Below, piece by piece: positions 15,356 to 24,205 of a DNA stretch of 35,379 bases (the first letter of the stretch is position 1; every line of letters begins with the position of its first letter). Source of the DNA: Clostridiales bacterium (GTDB lineage Bacteria > Bacillota > Clostridia > Saccharofermentanales > Saccharofermentanaceae); assembly GCA_017551625.1 (NCBI GenBank), contig JAFZLF010000053.1:1-35379 (forward strand), read 5' to 3'. The notes below the pieces were generated by a model. The model worked only from the letters and a program-made list of their open reading frames with translations. It was not told the origin of the DNA and ran no database searches. Both the position numbers and the translations under genes were made by a program.

Positions 15356-17380
15356 ATGAGAAATATATACAGAAGTCTGGCGGTCAATTCACTTGCCAAG
15401 AATAAGATAATCTATGTCCCGTACATCATCTCGTCGATCATGATGATCACCATCACCTACGTGATTTTCGCGATCTCGCAGGATCCGGTCATCGCGGCCA
15501 TCGAGGGCGGATACTCGCTTCAGATGATCATGCGGTTCGGCATCCTCGTCATGTATAACGTGTCATTCTTCTTCCTGATCGGCGTCAGCCGTTTCGTCAT
15601 CAAGCAGAGGAAAAAGGAGCTCGGTCTATACAGCGTCCTCGGCATGCAGAAGAAGCACATCATCCGCGTGCAGTTTCTCGAGAATCTCGCGGTGTTCCTC
15701 ATCTCCGGCGTCTGCGGCACCATCATCGGCGCCGTGCTGTCGAAGGTCGTCCAGCTTGGGGTGCTGAAGATCTATCACGCCGAGGCGGACTTCGGCTGGG
15801 ATATCCAGGTACTGCCGGCGCTCGTCAATCTCTTCGCATTCGGCCTTTTCTTCTTCGTATTCTTCCTCATCAATGCAGTGGGCATCCTTCGTTCCAATAC
15901 GCTCGAGTACATGAAAGAAGAGAGTAAAGGTGAGAAGAAGCCGAAGTCGAACTGGCTCCTGGCCATCACGGGTGTGATCCTTCTTGCCGGAGGATACTGG
16001 ATGTCTTTCCGTTCCCAGTCCGCGGTAAAAGCATTTTCCCTCTTTTTCTACGCGGTGATCCTGGTCATCCTCGGGACTTTGGCGCTCTTTGTGGCGGGAA
16101 GCATCACGCTTCTAAATACACTGAAGAAGAACAAGGACTATTACTATAAGACATCCCACTTTATCTCCGTGTCCGGTATGCTCTACCGCATGCGTAAGAA
16201 TGCGGCGACACTCGCGACGATCTGCATCTTCGCAACGATGGTGCTGGTTACGCTTTCTTCGGTTCTGACGCTCTACAGCACGGTACGTACACTGGCAGAA
16301 GAATGGTATCCGGTGGACTTTAATGTGGTTTACGATTCCACTTCTGAAGAAGACGTGAAGAAGACTCGTATCGAGAAACTTCGAGCCGGAGCAGAAGCAG
16401 CTGGAATTGAGATCGAAAACTTCCTGGAGTATGACTACTATAACAGTTTTGCAGGCGTCGGAAACGGCTACTGCACGACCTATCCGAACTATTCTGCAAT
16501 CGAAACGTGTGAAGTGTTCCTGATGACGCTCGACACATATAATGCTGCGAACGGGACAGACCTTACACTTGAAGAAAACGAAGTCGGTCTGGTGACCAAT
16601 GGCGGGAAGATGCAGAGCGGAGAGATCCGTTTCCGGACCGTAGATGCGGAGTATCGTCCGCAGGAAGGACAGTCTGATCCGTACAAGATCGTCGAATTCC
16701 CGCATGTGCCGAAGATCAGCTATGGTGGCAGTATCTCCCTGGTAGAGGGTGTTTACTTCTTCATCTTGCCGAGTGACGAAGCCCTGACCGAGGTCAGCAA
16801 CTACATCGGTCAGACGATCCGTGAATACGACGATGCCAGAGATTTTGTTCTCATCAACACAACTTCGGATCGGCAGACGCAGCTTCGTTTCTACGATGAA
16901 CTTCAGGCCCATCAGGTTGAGTATGATTGTATGGCGGTGGAAAGCCGTATCGCCAACATCGATGAGATCACAGGTCTTTACGGAGGACTCTTCTTCCTCG
17001 GTATTTTCTTGAGCATCGCATTCCTGACGATCACGATCCTCAACATGTACTTCAGCCAGCTCCTGCAGGGCTACGAGGACAGCAAGCGCTTCGCGATCAT
17101 GAGGAAGGTGGGTCTTTCGAGAAAAGAGATCAAGCGCTCGGTCAATTCCCAGATAGTCGTGGTGTTCCTGCTGCCGCTGCTCGTTGCCGTGATCCATACG
17201 ATGGCATCCTATCCGATGGTCAACCGTATCCTGCAGCTGTTCGGCGGATGCGAGCCGAAAGCTTTCCTGCTGATCCTCGGTTGCTGTATCCTCGTTTTCG
17301 CGGTCGTCTATACCGTCGCATATCTCATGACGAGAAGGACGTATCTGAGGCTGGTGAGCGGGGCGTACGCGAGTAAGTAA
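15356..17380 (+). CDS. FtsX-type ABC permease, BceB-like
   Basis: A 674-residue membrane protein with the BceB layout of about ten helices: one near residues 18-42, a group of three at about 55-190 (FtsX-like core), two more near 200-250 and one near 280-305, then a large outside domain (about 310-530) before the last three helices (about 540-670). The late FtsX signature EDSKRFAIMRKVGLSRKEIKRSVNSQ is present. GGAGG (15343-15347), 8 nt upstream, supports ATG 15356 over an in-frame ATG at 15332 that overlaps the ATPase gene. The outside domain is thought to bind the target peptide and signal to the kinase. The substrate is not predictable from sequence. A strong terminator-like element follows 12 bp after the stop. 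Confidence 0.9.
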   Translation: MRNIYRSLAVNSLAKNKIIYVPYIISSIMMITITYVIFAISQDPVIAAIEGGYSLQMIMRFGILVMYNVSFFFLIGVSRFVIKQRKKELGLYSVLGMQKKHIIRVQFLENLAVFLISGVCGTIIGAVLSKVVQLGVLKIYHAEADFGWDIQVLPALVNLFAFGLFFFVFFLINAVGILRSNTLEYMKEESKGEKKPKSNWLLAITGVILLAGGYWMSFRSQSAVKAFSLFFYAVILVILGTLALFVAGSITLLNTLKKNKDYYYKTSHFISVSGMLYRMRKNAATLATICIFATMVLVTLSSVLTLYSTVRTLAEEWYPVDFNVVYDSTSEEDVKKTRIEKLRAGAEAAGIEIENFLEYDYYNSFAGVGNGYCTTYPNYSAIETCEVFLMTLDTYNAANGTDLTLEENEVGLVTNGGKMQSGEIRFRTVDAEYRPQEGQSDPYKIVEFPHVPKISYGGSISLVEGVYFFILPSDEALTEVSNYIGQTIREYDDARDFVLINTTSDRQTQLRFYDELQAHQVEYDCMAVESRIANIDEITGLYGGLFFLGIFLSIAFLTITILNMYFSQLLQGYEDSKRFAIMRKVGLSRKEIKRSVNSQIVVVFLLPLLVAVIHTMASYPMVNRILQLFGGCEPKAFLLILGCCILVFAVVYTVAYLMTRRTYLRLVSGAYASK

Positions 17381-17392
17381 GAAACAGTAATC

Positions 17393-17478
17393 AAGAGCCG
17401 TACATTCGGTCCTTGGCGCTTCAGACAGTTTTTGCCGCTGGCAAAAAACTCGCGCCGCGAAACGAATGTACGGCTCTT
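17393..17478 (+). terminator. Large terminator-like inverted repeat, copy 1
   Basis: A perfect 16-bp outer stem, AAGAGCCGTACATTCG (17393-17408) with CGAATGTACGGCTCTT (17463-17478), encloses GGCGC/GCGCC (17415-17419/17452-17456) and AGTTTTTGCC/GGCAAAAAACT (17427-17436/17440-17450). The inner stems are joined by an asymmetric bulge (TTCAGAC on the left, C on the right). TTTTGTTTT follows on the + strand, so it can end transcription of the permease operon. The same core recurs at 31398-31465 inside different outer arms. Confidence 0.75.
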
Positions 17479-17613
17479 TTGTTTTCCTTTTTCTTACTCA
17501 CATCGCGTTCGTGAACTTCTTGTGGCTCAGAGGAACTGTATGGAGCTCTTTTGTTTCGTTTTTCGGTTAGCGCCGCGAAACGAATGTACGGCTCTTTTGT
17601 TTTCCTTTTTCTT
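17452..17613 (+). repeat. 44-bp direct repeat of the terminator's right half
   Basis: The sequence from GCGCCGCGAAACG through the T-rich tail at 17452-17495 is repeated exactly at 17570-17613, 118 bp downstream. The second copy has only the right arm and tail, not the left arm, so it cannot form the full hairpin. The DNA between (17496-17569) is unrelated, apart from another GGAGCTCTTTTGTTT-like stretch at about 17542. Confidence 0.8.
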
Positions 17614-17628
17614 TCTTGCGTTTTGTGT

Positions 17629-19326
17629 TTAGCCCCAGAACCGGATGCCGTAGAACAGGTCGTAGATGCTTTCGCCGTTGACGGTGATGTTCCAGTCGTC
17701 GTCGATGTTGAAGTCGAGTGTAACGTAGACGGCTTCAGAAGAGTCTTCGGGCAGTGTCTGGACGATCATCTCGTATGTTTCTCTGTCGTAGAATGCGACG
17801 CGGATGTTGGTGTCAGCGGGGATCGTGTAGTCGTCCGTAGGTTCAAGTGTATACTCGTCGGCGAGTTTGCCGGGAATGTCGACCTTGGTGGTCACGGGAT
17901 TGCCGTAGCCGTTCCACAAATCGAAGCTCGGGACCGGCATGCCGTCGTAGTCGATGTAGAATTCGTTGACGAACCAGCAGGAACCCAGTGCGTCATAGTC
18001 ACGCTCGAGTTCAAATGCGATCGGGCTGATGAGTCCGAGGGTTCGGAAGTTTCCCCAGAAACATCCCACATAGTAGGAGAAGTTATCGCCATCCAGCATG
18101 TACACATCTGTGCCCTCGTATCCGTCCTCTCCTGACTCGTGGACATAGAGGAAACAGCCACTATAGGTCTTCATGACCATGTAGTACTGCATGGAGAAGT
18201 AGGAACTCTCGGCGTCGGATCTCGTTATTGATTTTCCGTTGTAATCGATAGTCACAACCAGACCGGTTCCGTCCTTGTATGCGCCTTCGACATGGAGGGT
18301 GTCGAGATTACCGTCTCCGTCGAAGTCCCAGGTAAGGTCGCCGTTGTCATCGCCGTAGAGGGTATACTCCTGAGGAGTTTTGCCGAAGTAATTCATGTTG
18401 AATATCTCTTCGTGTCCGATGACCGGGATCTTGATGGTGTCGTATCCGATCGTGCTCCAGCTCGATGTAAGAAGCACGATGGCGTCGTAGGTCATCACGA
18501 ACGAGAGATTCTCGCTGGAGATGCTGCTCAGCACGTCAGATACCCAGTTGTTGTACTCGTCAGAAGCGCCATCTGCGGAGATGATTTTTTTGACATAGTC
18601 GGCCAGAGCATCCTTGTCGGTGACCACGTCGTTCTGCGTGATGTATTCGCCGGTCGCGGGGTTGATGTTAAAGGTCAGGAAATGCCCGTCTTCAAGGAGC
18701 TCAGAAGCCGTGATGGCATAGGAGAATACCTGTGTGTCCGCCCGGAAAAGCGCTTCACTGAATTCATAATAGGAGTTCTCGACGCTTTTGCCGCTCTTGG
18801 CATCATTTCGGAAAGTTTCACTGTCTTCTGTAAACTGGTTGAAGGTGGCTTCCTGATGATTCGACTGATAATCGTCGATGGCGCTCTGCAGGTAGCCGTA
18901 TTTGTCGGGGTCGGTCACGTACAGGTCATCGATCTGAGAGAAATTGAAGTTTGCCTCATCTTCGCCTTTTTGGTGATAAACGGTCCAATCCCAGTATTCG
19001 TCAGGATAATAGAGCCCGAGATCTTCCAGAGTGTCGTCGAAAACGAGCGTGTGGGAAGGGGCGAGGTTGGGGTTCGCTGTGGCAGATGTATCGGAGGAAG
19101 CCGATGTGTCTTCGGTGGTGGTACCGGATGTCTCATCCGTGGTGTCTGAGGTCGGATCTTCGGTGGGATCTTCGGTGGGGTCCTCAGTCGGATCCTCCGT
19201 GTCTTCGGTCGTTTCTTTTGTGGTTTTCTTCTTTTTCTTCTTGGTGGTCTCTTCTTCTTTGCTGGTGCAGCCGGCGAGCGACATCACGATCGCGGCGCTG
19301 AGCAGGACAGATACTATCTTCTTCAT
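17629..19326 (-). CDS. Large lipoprotein of unknown function
   Basis: A 565-residue predicted lipoprotein. It begins MKKIVSVLLSAAIVMSLAGC, a signal peptide with lipobox SLAGC, so it should be anchored outside the membrane. Next come a Lys-rich run and an acidic Thr/Glu/Asp/Pro linker with a fourfold TEDP repeat (DNA repeat about 19153-19200), then a large folded part (about 95-565). This holds WDFDGDGNLDTLHV (an EF-hand- or FG-GAP-like Ca-binding loop) and many Tyr, Trp and Asp residues. I chose ATG 19326 (RBS GGAAGG upstream on the - strand); an in-frame ATG 63 nt earlier would put a charged stretch before the signal peptide. Function is unknown. It converges on the Bce-like operon across the terminator region. 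Confidence 0.8.
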   Translation of the reverse strand: MKKIVSVLLSAAIVMSLAGCTSKEEETTKKKKKKTTKETTEDTEDPTEDPTEDPTEDPTSDTTDETSGTTTEDTSASSDTSATANPNLAPSHTLVFDDTLEDLGLYYPDEYWDWTVYHQKGEDEANFNFSQIDDLYVTDPDKYGYLQSAIDDYQSNHQEATFNQFTEDSETFRNDAKSGKSVENSYYEFSEALFRADTQVFSYAITASELLEDGHFLTFNINPATGEYITQNDVVTDKDALADYVKKIISADGASDEYNNWVSDVLSSISSENLSFVMTYDAIVLLTSSWSTIGYDTIKIPVIGHEEIFNMNYFGKTPQEYTLYGDDNGDLTWDFDGDGNLDTLHVEGAYKDGTGLVVTIDYNGKSITRSDAESSYFSMQYYMVMKTYSGCFLYVHESGEDGYEGTDVYMLDGDNFSYYVGCFWGNFRTLGLISPIAFELERDYDALGSCWFVNEFYIDYDGMPVPSFDLWNGYGNPVTTKVDIPGKLADEYTLEPTDDYTIPADTNIRVAFYDRETYEMIVQTLPEDSSEAVYVTLDFNIDDDWNITVNGESIYDLFYGIRFWG

Positions 19327-19518
19327 ACTTTTACCTTCCTTTTCTTCCTCGAATGTCTGCTTGATCGTCATCCGAGTTTTGACATTCACTCGGCGAGAAG
19401 GGCGTAATCACGCTTCTGCCACAGTAAAAAGCATATCACAAACAGCCGCAAAAATCATCTTTCTTTGAGAACGTCGCGGGAGAAAGAAGCGGAGAAAAGA
19501 GGTGGTGAAGACAGAACA

Positions 19519-19527
19519 TGATATAAT
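19519..19527 (+). promoter_or_regulatory. Extended -10 promoter of the GNAT fusion gene
   Basis: TGATATAAT (19519-19527) is an extended -10 with a perfect TATAAT and no clear -35. It lies 46 bp before ATG 19573. The 19327-19572 gap separates two divergent genes and shows no other clear element. Confidence 0.5.
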
Positions 19528-19572
19528 CAGTAGGAATGAGGCTTCGCACGAAGCAGAACGGAGACATGGAAC

Positions 19573-20589
19573 ATGGCAGATGACATCGTTTTGATCGAAC
19601 CGACAATCGAATATGCGGATCAGATCTGGGATTTCCGCGCGGAGATCCTCGAGGCGGATGCGGATAGTGAAGACCGGTTTGCCGGGTGTCTGTCGCTGGA
19701 TTCTGCTTCTTCTGCGGAGGAATGGATGCGTATCTGTCTCCTGCGGAAAAGCACTGAAACCTGTAGCGAGGCCGGGACGACTGTGCCATCGAGCATGTTT
19801 CTGGCGATCCGTAAGAGGGATAACCGGCTGGTGGGCATCATCGACCTTCGCCACCATATCGACCATCCGATCCTCGGGTCATGGGGCGGCCACTGCGGGT
19901 ATTCCGTGCGTCCTTCGGAACGTGGCAAAGGCTATGCCAAGGAGATGCTACGTCTGAATATTCAGAAGGCGAAGGAACTCGGTATCGAGCGGATGCTCGT
20001 AACCTGCGATGAGAACAATCCCGGAAGTGAGAAGACGATCCTGGCGAATGGCGGAGTCTTCGAAAAGACCATCGAAGTGGACGGAACCACGATGAAGAGG
20101 TACTGGATCTCGACATTTCGTCCGATGCGGAGAATCAAACAGCAACTGACGGAAGAAGAGTGTATCGAGGTTCTGAAGAACAGTAAGCGCGGCGTGCTCT
20201 CGATCCTGGGCGAACTTGGATATCCATACGGAATTCCGATGAACCACTGGTACTGTGAAGAGGACGGACACATCTATTTTCACGGCGCAAAAGACGGGCA
20301 TAAGATCGACTCGATCCTTGCCTGTGATAAGGTGAGCTTCTGCGTCATGGACGAAGGATTCCGCAGAGAAGGAGAGTGGGCCTTGAACATCCGAAGTGTC
20401 GTCGTCCGCGGCCGTATCGTGCTTGTCGACGATCCGGAAAAGGCAAAGAAGATCGGTACCGCGCTTGTCAGGAAATTTACCGATGACGAGGCATATCTCG
20501 AACATGAGATCACCCACGCTCTTCCGCGCGCACAGTGCCTGGAACTGATTCCTGTTTATATGACAGGAAAATTAGTAAACGAGTCCTAA
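19573..20589 (+). CDS. GNAT acetyltransferase fused to a pyridoxamine-oxidase-like flavin-binding domain
   Basis: A 338-residue two-domain protein. Residues 1-180 are a GNAT domain with motif A in YSVRPSERGKGYAKEMLRLNIQKAKELGI and the usual ENNPGSEKTILANGGVFEKT end. Residues about 185-335 are a pyridoxamine 5'-phosphate-oxidase-like split barrel of the NimA/flavin-nucleotide-binding type: RGVLSILGELGYPYGIPMNHWYCEEDGHIYFHGAKDGHKIDSI, then VSFCVMDEG and SVVVRGRIVLVDD. Each domain usually occurs as a separate protein. The barrel normally binds FMN or F420 and can reduce or sequester substrates such as nitroimidazoles; that role is known for relatives, not shown here. The frame is continuous with no sign of sequencing error. 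Its TAA overlaps the stop of the opposite gene. Confidence 0.85.
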   Translation: MADDIVLIEPTIEYADQIWDFRAEILEADADSEDRFAGCLSLDSASSAEEWMRICLLRKSTETCSEAGTTVPSSMFLAIRKRDNRLVGIIDLRHHIDHPILGSWGGHCGYSVRPSERGKGYAKEMLRLNIQKAKELGIERMLVTCDENNPGSEKTILANGGVFEKTIEVDGTTMKRYWISTFRPMRRIKQQLTEEECIEVLKNSKRGVLSILGELGYPYGIPMNHWYCEEDGHIYFHGAKDGHKIDSILACDKVSFCVMDEGFRREGEWALNIRSVVVRGRIVLVDDPEKAKKIGTALVRKFTDDEAYLEHEITHALPRAQCLELIPVYMTGKLVNES

Positions 20590-21191
20590 ATGAAGATTTC
20601 TTCGTACGAGCCGTCCGGGTTTTCCTCGGAAAATTGATCTCCCAGTCCAAGGATCGATCGGATCTCTTCGATGGATTCGGCACCTCTTTTTGTGCTTGAA
20701 GGGAGGATCGGATATTTGTCGAGAGTGAATGAATCGCTGCTTCCGAACTTGATGTTGTTCAGCCCGATCGTAAGATAGAATTCCTCGGTGCTCGAAGCGT
20801 CGCTGTCACTATTATGTTCGCGGATCCGGTACACAGGATACAGCGTGTGCTCAGTATACGAGAAATGGACAAAGAAACAGCCGACATACTCGATCTCTTC
20901 GAGTTTGCCATCACATGTGACCGGATCCTTGTAGAGGAGATCTTTGATCTTGTTCTCGACACGGGATCGGATCGCATCGAGCTGGTCTCCAGTAATTTCG
21001 TCGAAGTATATGATCTGATCACGTGTTGCCGGAGATGAAGTGAACGCAGTAGGTTCGTCGTCATTCTTTTTGCATGCTACAGTCAGTCCCATAACGAGAC
21101 AGGTCAGCAGCACCAATAACCTAAAGAGGGGGAAACACTTCTTGCTGCTGTGCATGGGCAGGGTCACTTGTTTTTTCGCTGTGTTCATCAT
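20586..21191 (-). CDS. Small lipoprotein, hypothetical
   Basis: A predicted lipoprotein of 201 residues: a positively charged N-terminus (KKQVTLPMHSSKKC), a hydrophobic stretch LFRLLVLLTCLVMGLTVAC with lipobox LTVAC (Cys about residue 40), then KKNDDEPT and a soluble domain (about 60-201). The domain has no motif I recognise. It reads DQIIYFDEITGDQLDAIRSRVENKIKDLL, then EIEYVGCFFVHFSYTEHTLYPVYRI. The start is uncertain: GTG 21200, ATG 21191 and ATG 21188 are in frame. I chose ATG 21191, where GGGAG is well spaced. It converges on the GNAT fusion gene with overlapping stop codons. It is divergent from the GH3 gene, and the 146-bp gap between them must hold both promoters (TATGAT at 21259-21264 is a possible + strand -10). 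Confidence 0.7.
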   Translation of the reverse strand: MMNTAKKQVTLPMHSSKKCFPLFRLLVLLTCLVMGLTVACKKNDDEPTAFTSSPATRDQIIYFDEITGDQLDAIRSRVENKIKDLLYKDPVTCDGKLEEIEYVGCFFVHFSYTEHTLYPVYRIREHNSDSDASSTEEFYLTIGLNNIKFGSSDSFTLDKYPILPSSTKRGAESIEEIRSILGLGDQFSEENPDGSYEEIFI

Positions 21192-21337
21192 ATCTCTCAC
21201 ACTCCCTTCACCCTACTAATCAACATCCGGATGATTTCGTCACAACAAAAGTGCGAACTATGATAGAATCATTATAACATGCGCGTGTACATCGGTTTCT
21301 TCCCGTGTGTGCGGATCCCCCTTACTGGAGGTTACTT

Positions 21338-24181
21338 ATGACGAGATACATTCTTGACTGGAACAAATATACAGATGCTGCGATCCGTGTGGCGGAGGAA
21401 GGGTCTGTCCTTCTGAAGAACGACCGCGATGCGCTTCCGCTTCGGGAAGGAACGAAGGTCGCTGTTTTCGGAAGAATGCAGAAGAACTACTATAAAAGCG
21501 GCACGGGCTCAGGCGGCATGGTCAATGTCAAGCACGTCGTATCGATCCTCGAGGGACTTCAAAATGCAGGAGAAATCGATCTCGATGAGGAGCTCATCAA
21601 GATCTACGAGGATTGGGAAGAGAAGAATCCGGTCGATCCGGGTGTCGGCTGGGGCAAGGAGAACTGGTCACAGCCGGAGATGCCTCTTGCCGATGAGGTC
21701 GTATCTGAGGCGGCGAAGAAGAATGATGCAGCCGTCATCGTGATTGCGAGAACCGCGGGTGAGGACCGCGACAATACCGCGCAGAAGGGATCCTTCTTCC
21801 TAAGTGACGAGGAAGAGGAGATGCTTCAGAAGGTCTGCGCGGCTTTTGAAAAGACGATCGTTCTTCTGAATGTCGGGAACATCATTGATATGTCTTTCGT
21901 CGAAAAGTACGATCCGGCGGCGGTGCTCTATGTCTGGCAGGCCGGAATGATCGGCGGTATCGCAGTAGCGAATCTTCTGGCCGGTAAGGCTACACCTTCG
22001 GGCGCGCTCACGGACACCATCGCACGCGATCTGTCCGACTATCCGTCCTCGAGTCATTTCGGCGGCGAGGATCTCTCGAAGGACTACTACGCCGAGGATA
22101 TCTTCGTCGGGTATCGTTATTTCTCGACCTTCGCTCCGGAAAAAGTACTATACCCCTTCGGTTTTGGCCTTTCTTATACGACTTTTGAGATCACGCCGCA
22201 GATCTTCTCGGTAAGCGGGATGACTGATCCTTACGGTAAGGTCGTCGTAGCAGGAAAAGAGGCGCCGGAGGAGATCAAGACGGAAGTCACACTGAGACTC
22301 TCTGTAAAGAATACCGGAGATTACAGAGGAAAAAAGACCGTGATGCTTTTCGCGCAGACGCCGTCTGACCGGATCGCGACACCGTCCCGTGTGCTGGCCG
22401 ACTTCGGAAAGACCTCAGAACTTAAGCCCGGACAGGAAGAGGAGATCACACTTTCTGCGGGCATGGACCGCCTGGCTTCTTTCGACGATGACGGGCGTCT
22501 CATGGGGAAGACCGGGTGGGTGCTTCCGAAAGGGAAATATACCTTCTATATGGGCGAGAATGTCGCATCGGCTGAAGAGGTCGGCTCTTTTGAAATAGAA
22601 GAAGATACGATGTTTGAACAACTCGAGTCGGCGGCAAAACCAATTGTGCCTTTCGAGAGACTCACGATCGGAGGAGCTTACGAGCCGGTGCCGCTTCGTG
22701 TAGTGGAGCACATCGATAGCAGATCGGAAAGGGTTCCGGAGGAGATTGCTTTTACAGGGGATAAGGGAATCAGACTCGCGGACGTCAAGCTCGGGAAGAA
22801 TACGATGGAGGAATTCATCGCACAGATCCCGGACGAGGATCTCACGCTCATCATCCGCGGCGAAGGCATGGGCAGTCCGAAAGTCACGACCGGCACGGCC
22901 GCCGCTTTTGCCGGTGTATCTAAAGAACTGCGTGCGATGGGCATCCCGGCGCTCTGCGCCGATGACGGCCCGTCCGGCATGCGTATCGACAGCGGGAAGA
23001 AGGCTTTCTCACTGCCGAACGGCACTTGCATGGCGTGTACATTTAACGAGAAACTGAATGAAGAACTCTTCGACTGGTTCGGTATCGAGATGGTCAGTAA
23101 CGAGGTCGACACGATCCTCGGGCCCGGCATCAACATCCACCGTCATCCGCTGAATGGCAGAAATTTCGAGTATTTCTCGGAGGACCCGCTTCTTACGGGG
23201 CGCATCGCCTCGGCGCAGATCCGGGGCCTCGAGAAGCGCCACGTGACCGCGACGATCAAGCACTTCTGCTGTAATAACAGAGAGACGAACCGCCGCTGCA
23301 TGGACTCGATCGTGTCCGAGAGAGCGCTCCGCGAGATCTATCTCCGGGGTTTCGAGATCGCCGTCAAAGAAGGAAAGGCAAGGAGCATCATGTCCGTATA
23401 CAACATGATCAACGGAACTTTCGGCACATCGAACTACGAGCTCAATACCACGATCCTTCGTGAGCAGTGGGGCTACACGGGCCTTCTCATGACGGACTGG
23501 TGGGCTTTTATCGACCACATCTCCGAGAAACTCTTCGATCACGCCCTCACCGGACACTCGGCTATGGCGAGATCACAGTGCGATGTCTATATGGTCTGTT
23601 CCTCGGTCGAGAGAGGAGATCTCGACGCGACAGATACCTACGGGAATCTGAAATCCGGGAAGACCGCTCTGATCACGCGCGCCGAGCTTCAAAGAAACGC
23701 CGGAAATATCCTGCGTTTTGCGATGGATACACCTGCGATGGATGCGGTCATGGGCGACAAGCCCGAAGTCGAACACGTCGATTGTCCTTTTGCCGATGAC
23801 ACCATCGAGGCGAAGGTGGACCTCTATTACAATATCGATGAGGATCCGGTGATCCTGGTGGATGTGGATACTTCCGAGGGGAAGGACTTCGTCTTCGGCA
23901 TTACGTCCGACCGCCCCGGTGTGTATGACTGCGAGCTGGTGGCTTCGTCCGAACTGTCACCGCTGGCGCAGATCCCGATGACGGTATTCTATACGAGTAT
24001 CCCGGTCGGCGTTGTTACCTTTACCGGTACGGATGGCGCTGATGTATCTAAGATGACGCAGGCGGCGATCATCAACAAACACTCCGTATACAGACTGCAT
24101 TTCGGGAAGAGGGGCCTTCGTCTCAAGAGCTTGAAGTTCTCATATAAGTGCGGGGTCGAGGGCATCCGTTTTGACGAGTGA
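21338..24181 (+). CDS. Glycoside hydrolase family 3, domain-swapped order
   Basis: A 948-residue exo-acting glycosidase, probably beta-glucosidase-like. The order is reversed: the alpha/beta sandwich (EEGSVLLKNDRDALPL onward) is N-terminal, a fibronectin-III-like domain (about 310-420) follows, and the TIM barrel (about 490-830) is C-terminal. This order is known for GH3 enzymes of Ruminococcus albus and Butyrivibrio. The nucleophile is D720 in LLMTDWWA. A likely acid/base is E142 in AGEDRDNTAQKGSFFLSDEE. Substrate-binding motifs include CADDGPSGMR, PGINIHRHPLNGRNFEYFSEDP and KHFCCNN. There is no signal peptide, so it acts inside the cell on imported oligosaccharides. ATG 21338 is chosen for GGAGG at 21327-21331; an in-frame ATG at 21305 lacks an RBS. 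No sugar transporter is adjacent. Confidence 0.93.
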   Translation: MTRYILDWNKYTDAAIRVAEEGSVLLKNDRDALPLREGTKVAVFGRMQKNYYKSGTGSGGMVNVKHVVSILEGLQNAGEIDLDEELIKIYEDWEEKNPVDPGVGWGKENWSQPEMPLADEVVSEAAKKNDAAVIVIARTAGEDRDNTAQKGSFFLSDEEEEMLQKVCAAFEKTIVLLNVGNIIDMSFVEKYDPAAVLYVWQAGMIGGIAVANLLAGKATPSGALTDTIARDLSDYPSSSHFGGEDLSKDYYAEDIFVGYRYFSTFAPEKVLYPFGFGLSYTTFEITPQIFSVSGMTDPYGKVVVAGKEAPEEIKTEVTLRLSVKNTGDYRGKKTVMLFAQTPSDRIATPSRVLADFGKTSELKPGQEEEITLSAGMDRLASFDDDGRLMGKTGWVLPKGKYTFYMGENVASAEEVGSFEIEEDTMFEQLESAAKPIVPFERLTIGGAYEPVPLRVVEHIDSRSERVPEEIAFTGDKGIRLADVKLGKNTMEEFIAQIPDEDLTLIIRGEGMGSPKVTTGTAAAFAGVSKELRAMGIPALCADDGPSGMRIDSGKKAFSLPNGTCMACTFNEKLNEELFDWFGIEMVSNEVDTILGPGINIHRHPLNGRNFEYFSEDPLLTGRIASAQIRGLEKRHVTATIKHFCCNNRETNRRCMDSIVSERALREIYLRGFEIAVKEGKARSIMSVYNMINGTFGTSNYELNTTILREQWGYTGLLMTDWWAFIDHISEKLFDHALTGHSAMARSQCDVYMVCSSVERGDLDATDTYGNLKSGKTALITRAELQRNAGNILRFAMDTPAMDAVMGDKPEVEHVDCPFADDTIEAKVDLYYNIDEDPVILVDVDTSEGKDFVFGITSDRPGVYDCELVASSELSPLAQIPMTVFYTSIPVGVVTFTGTDGADVSKMTQAAIINKHSVYRLHFGKRGLRLKSLKFSYKCGVEGIRFDE

Positions 24182-24205
24182 GACTGTCGTGAGAAGCACT
24201 TGCGT

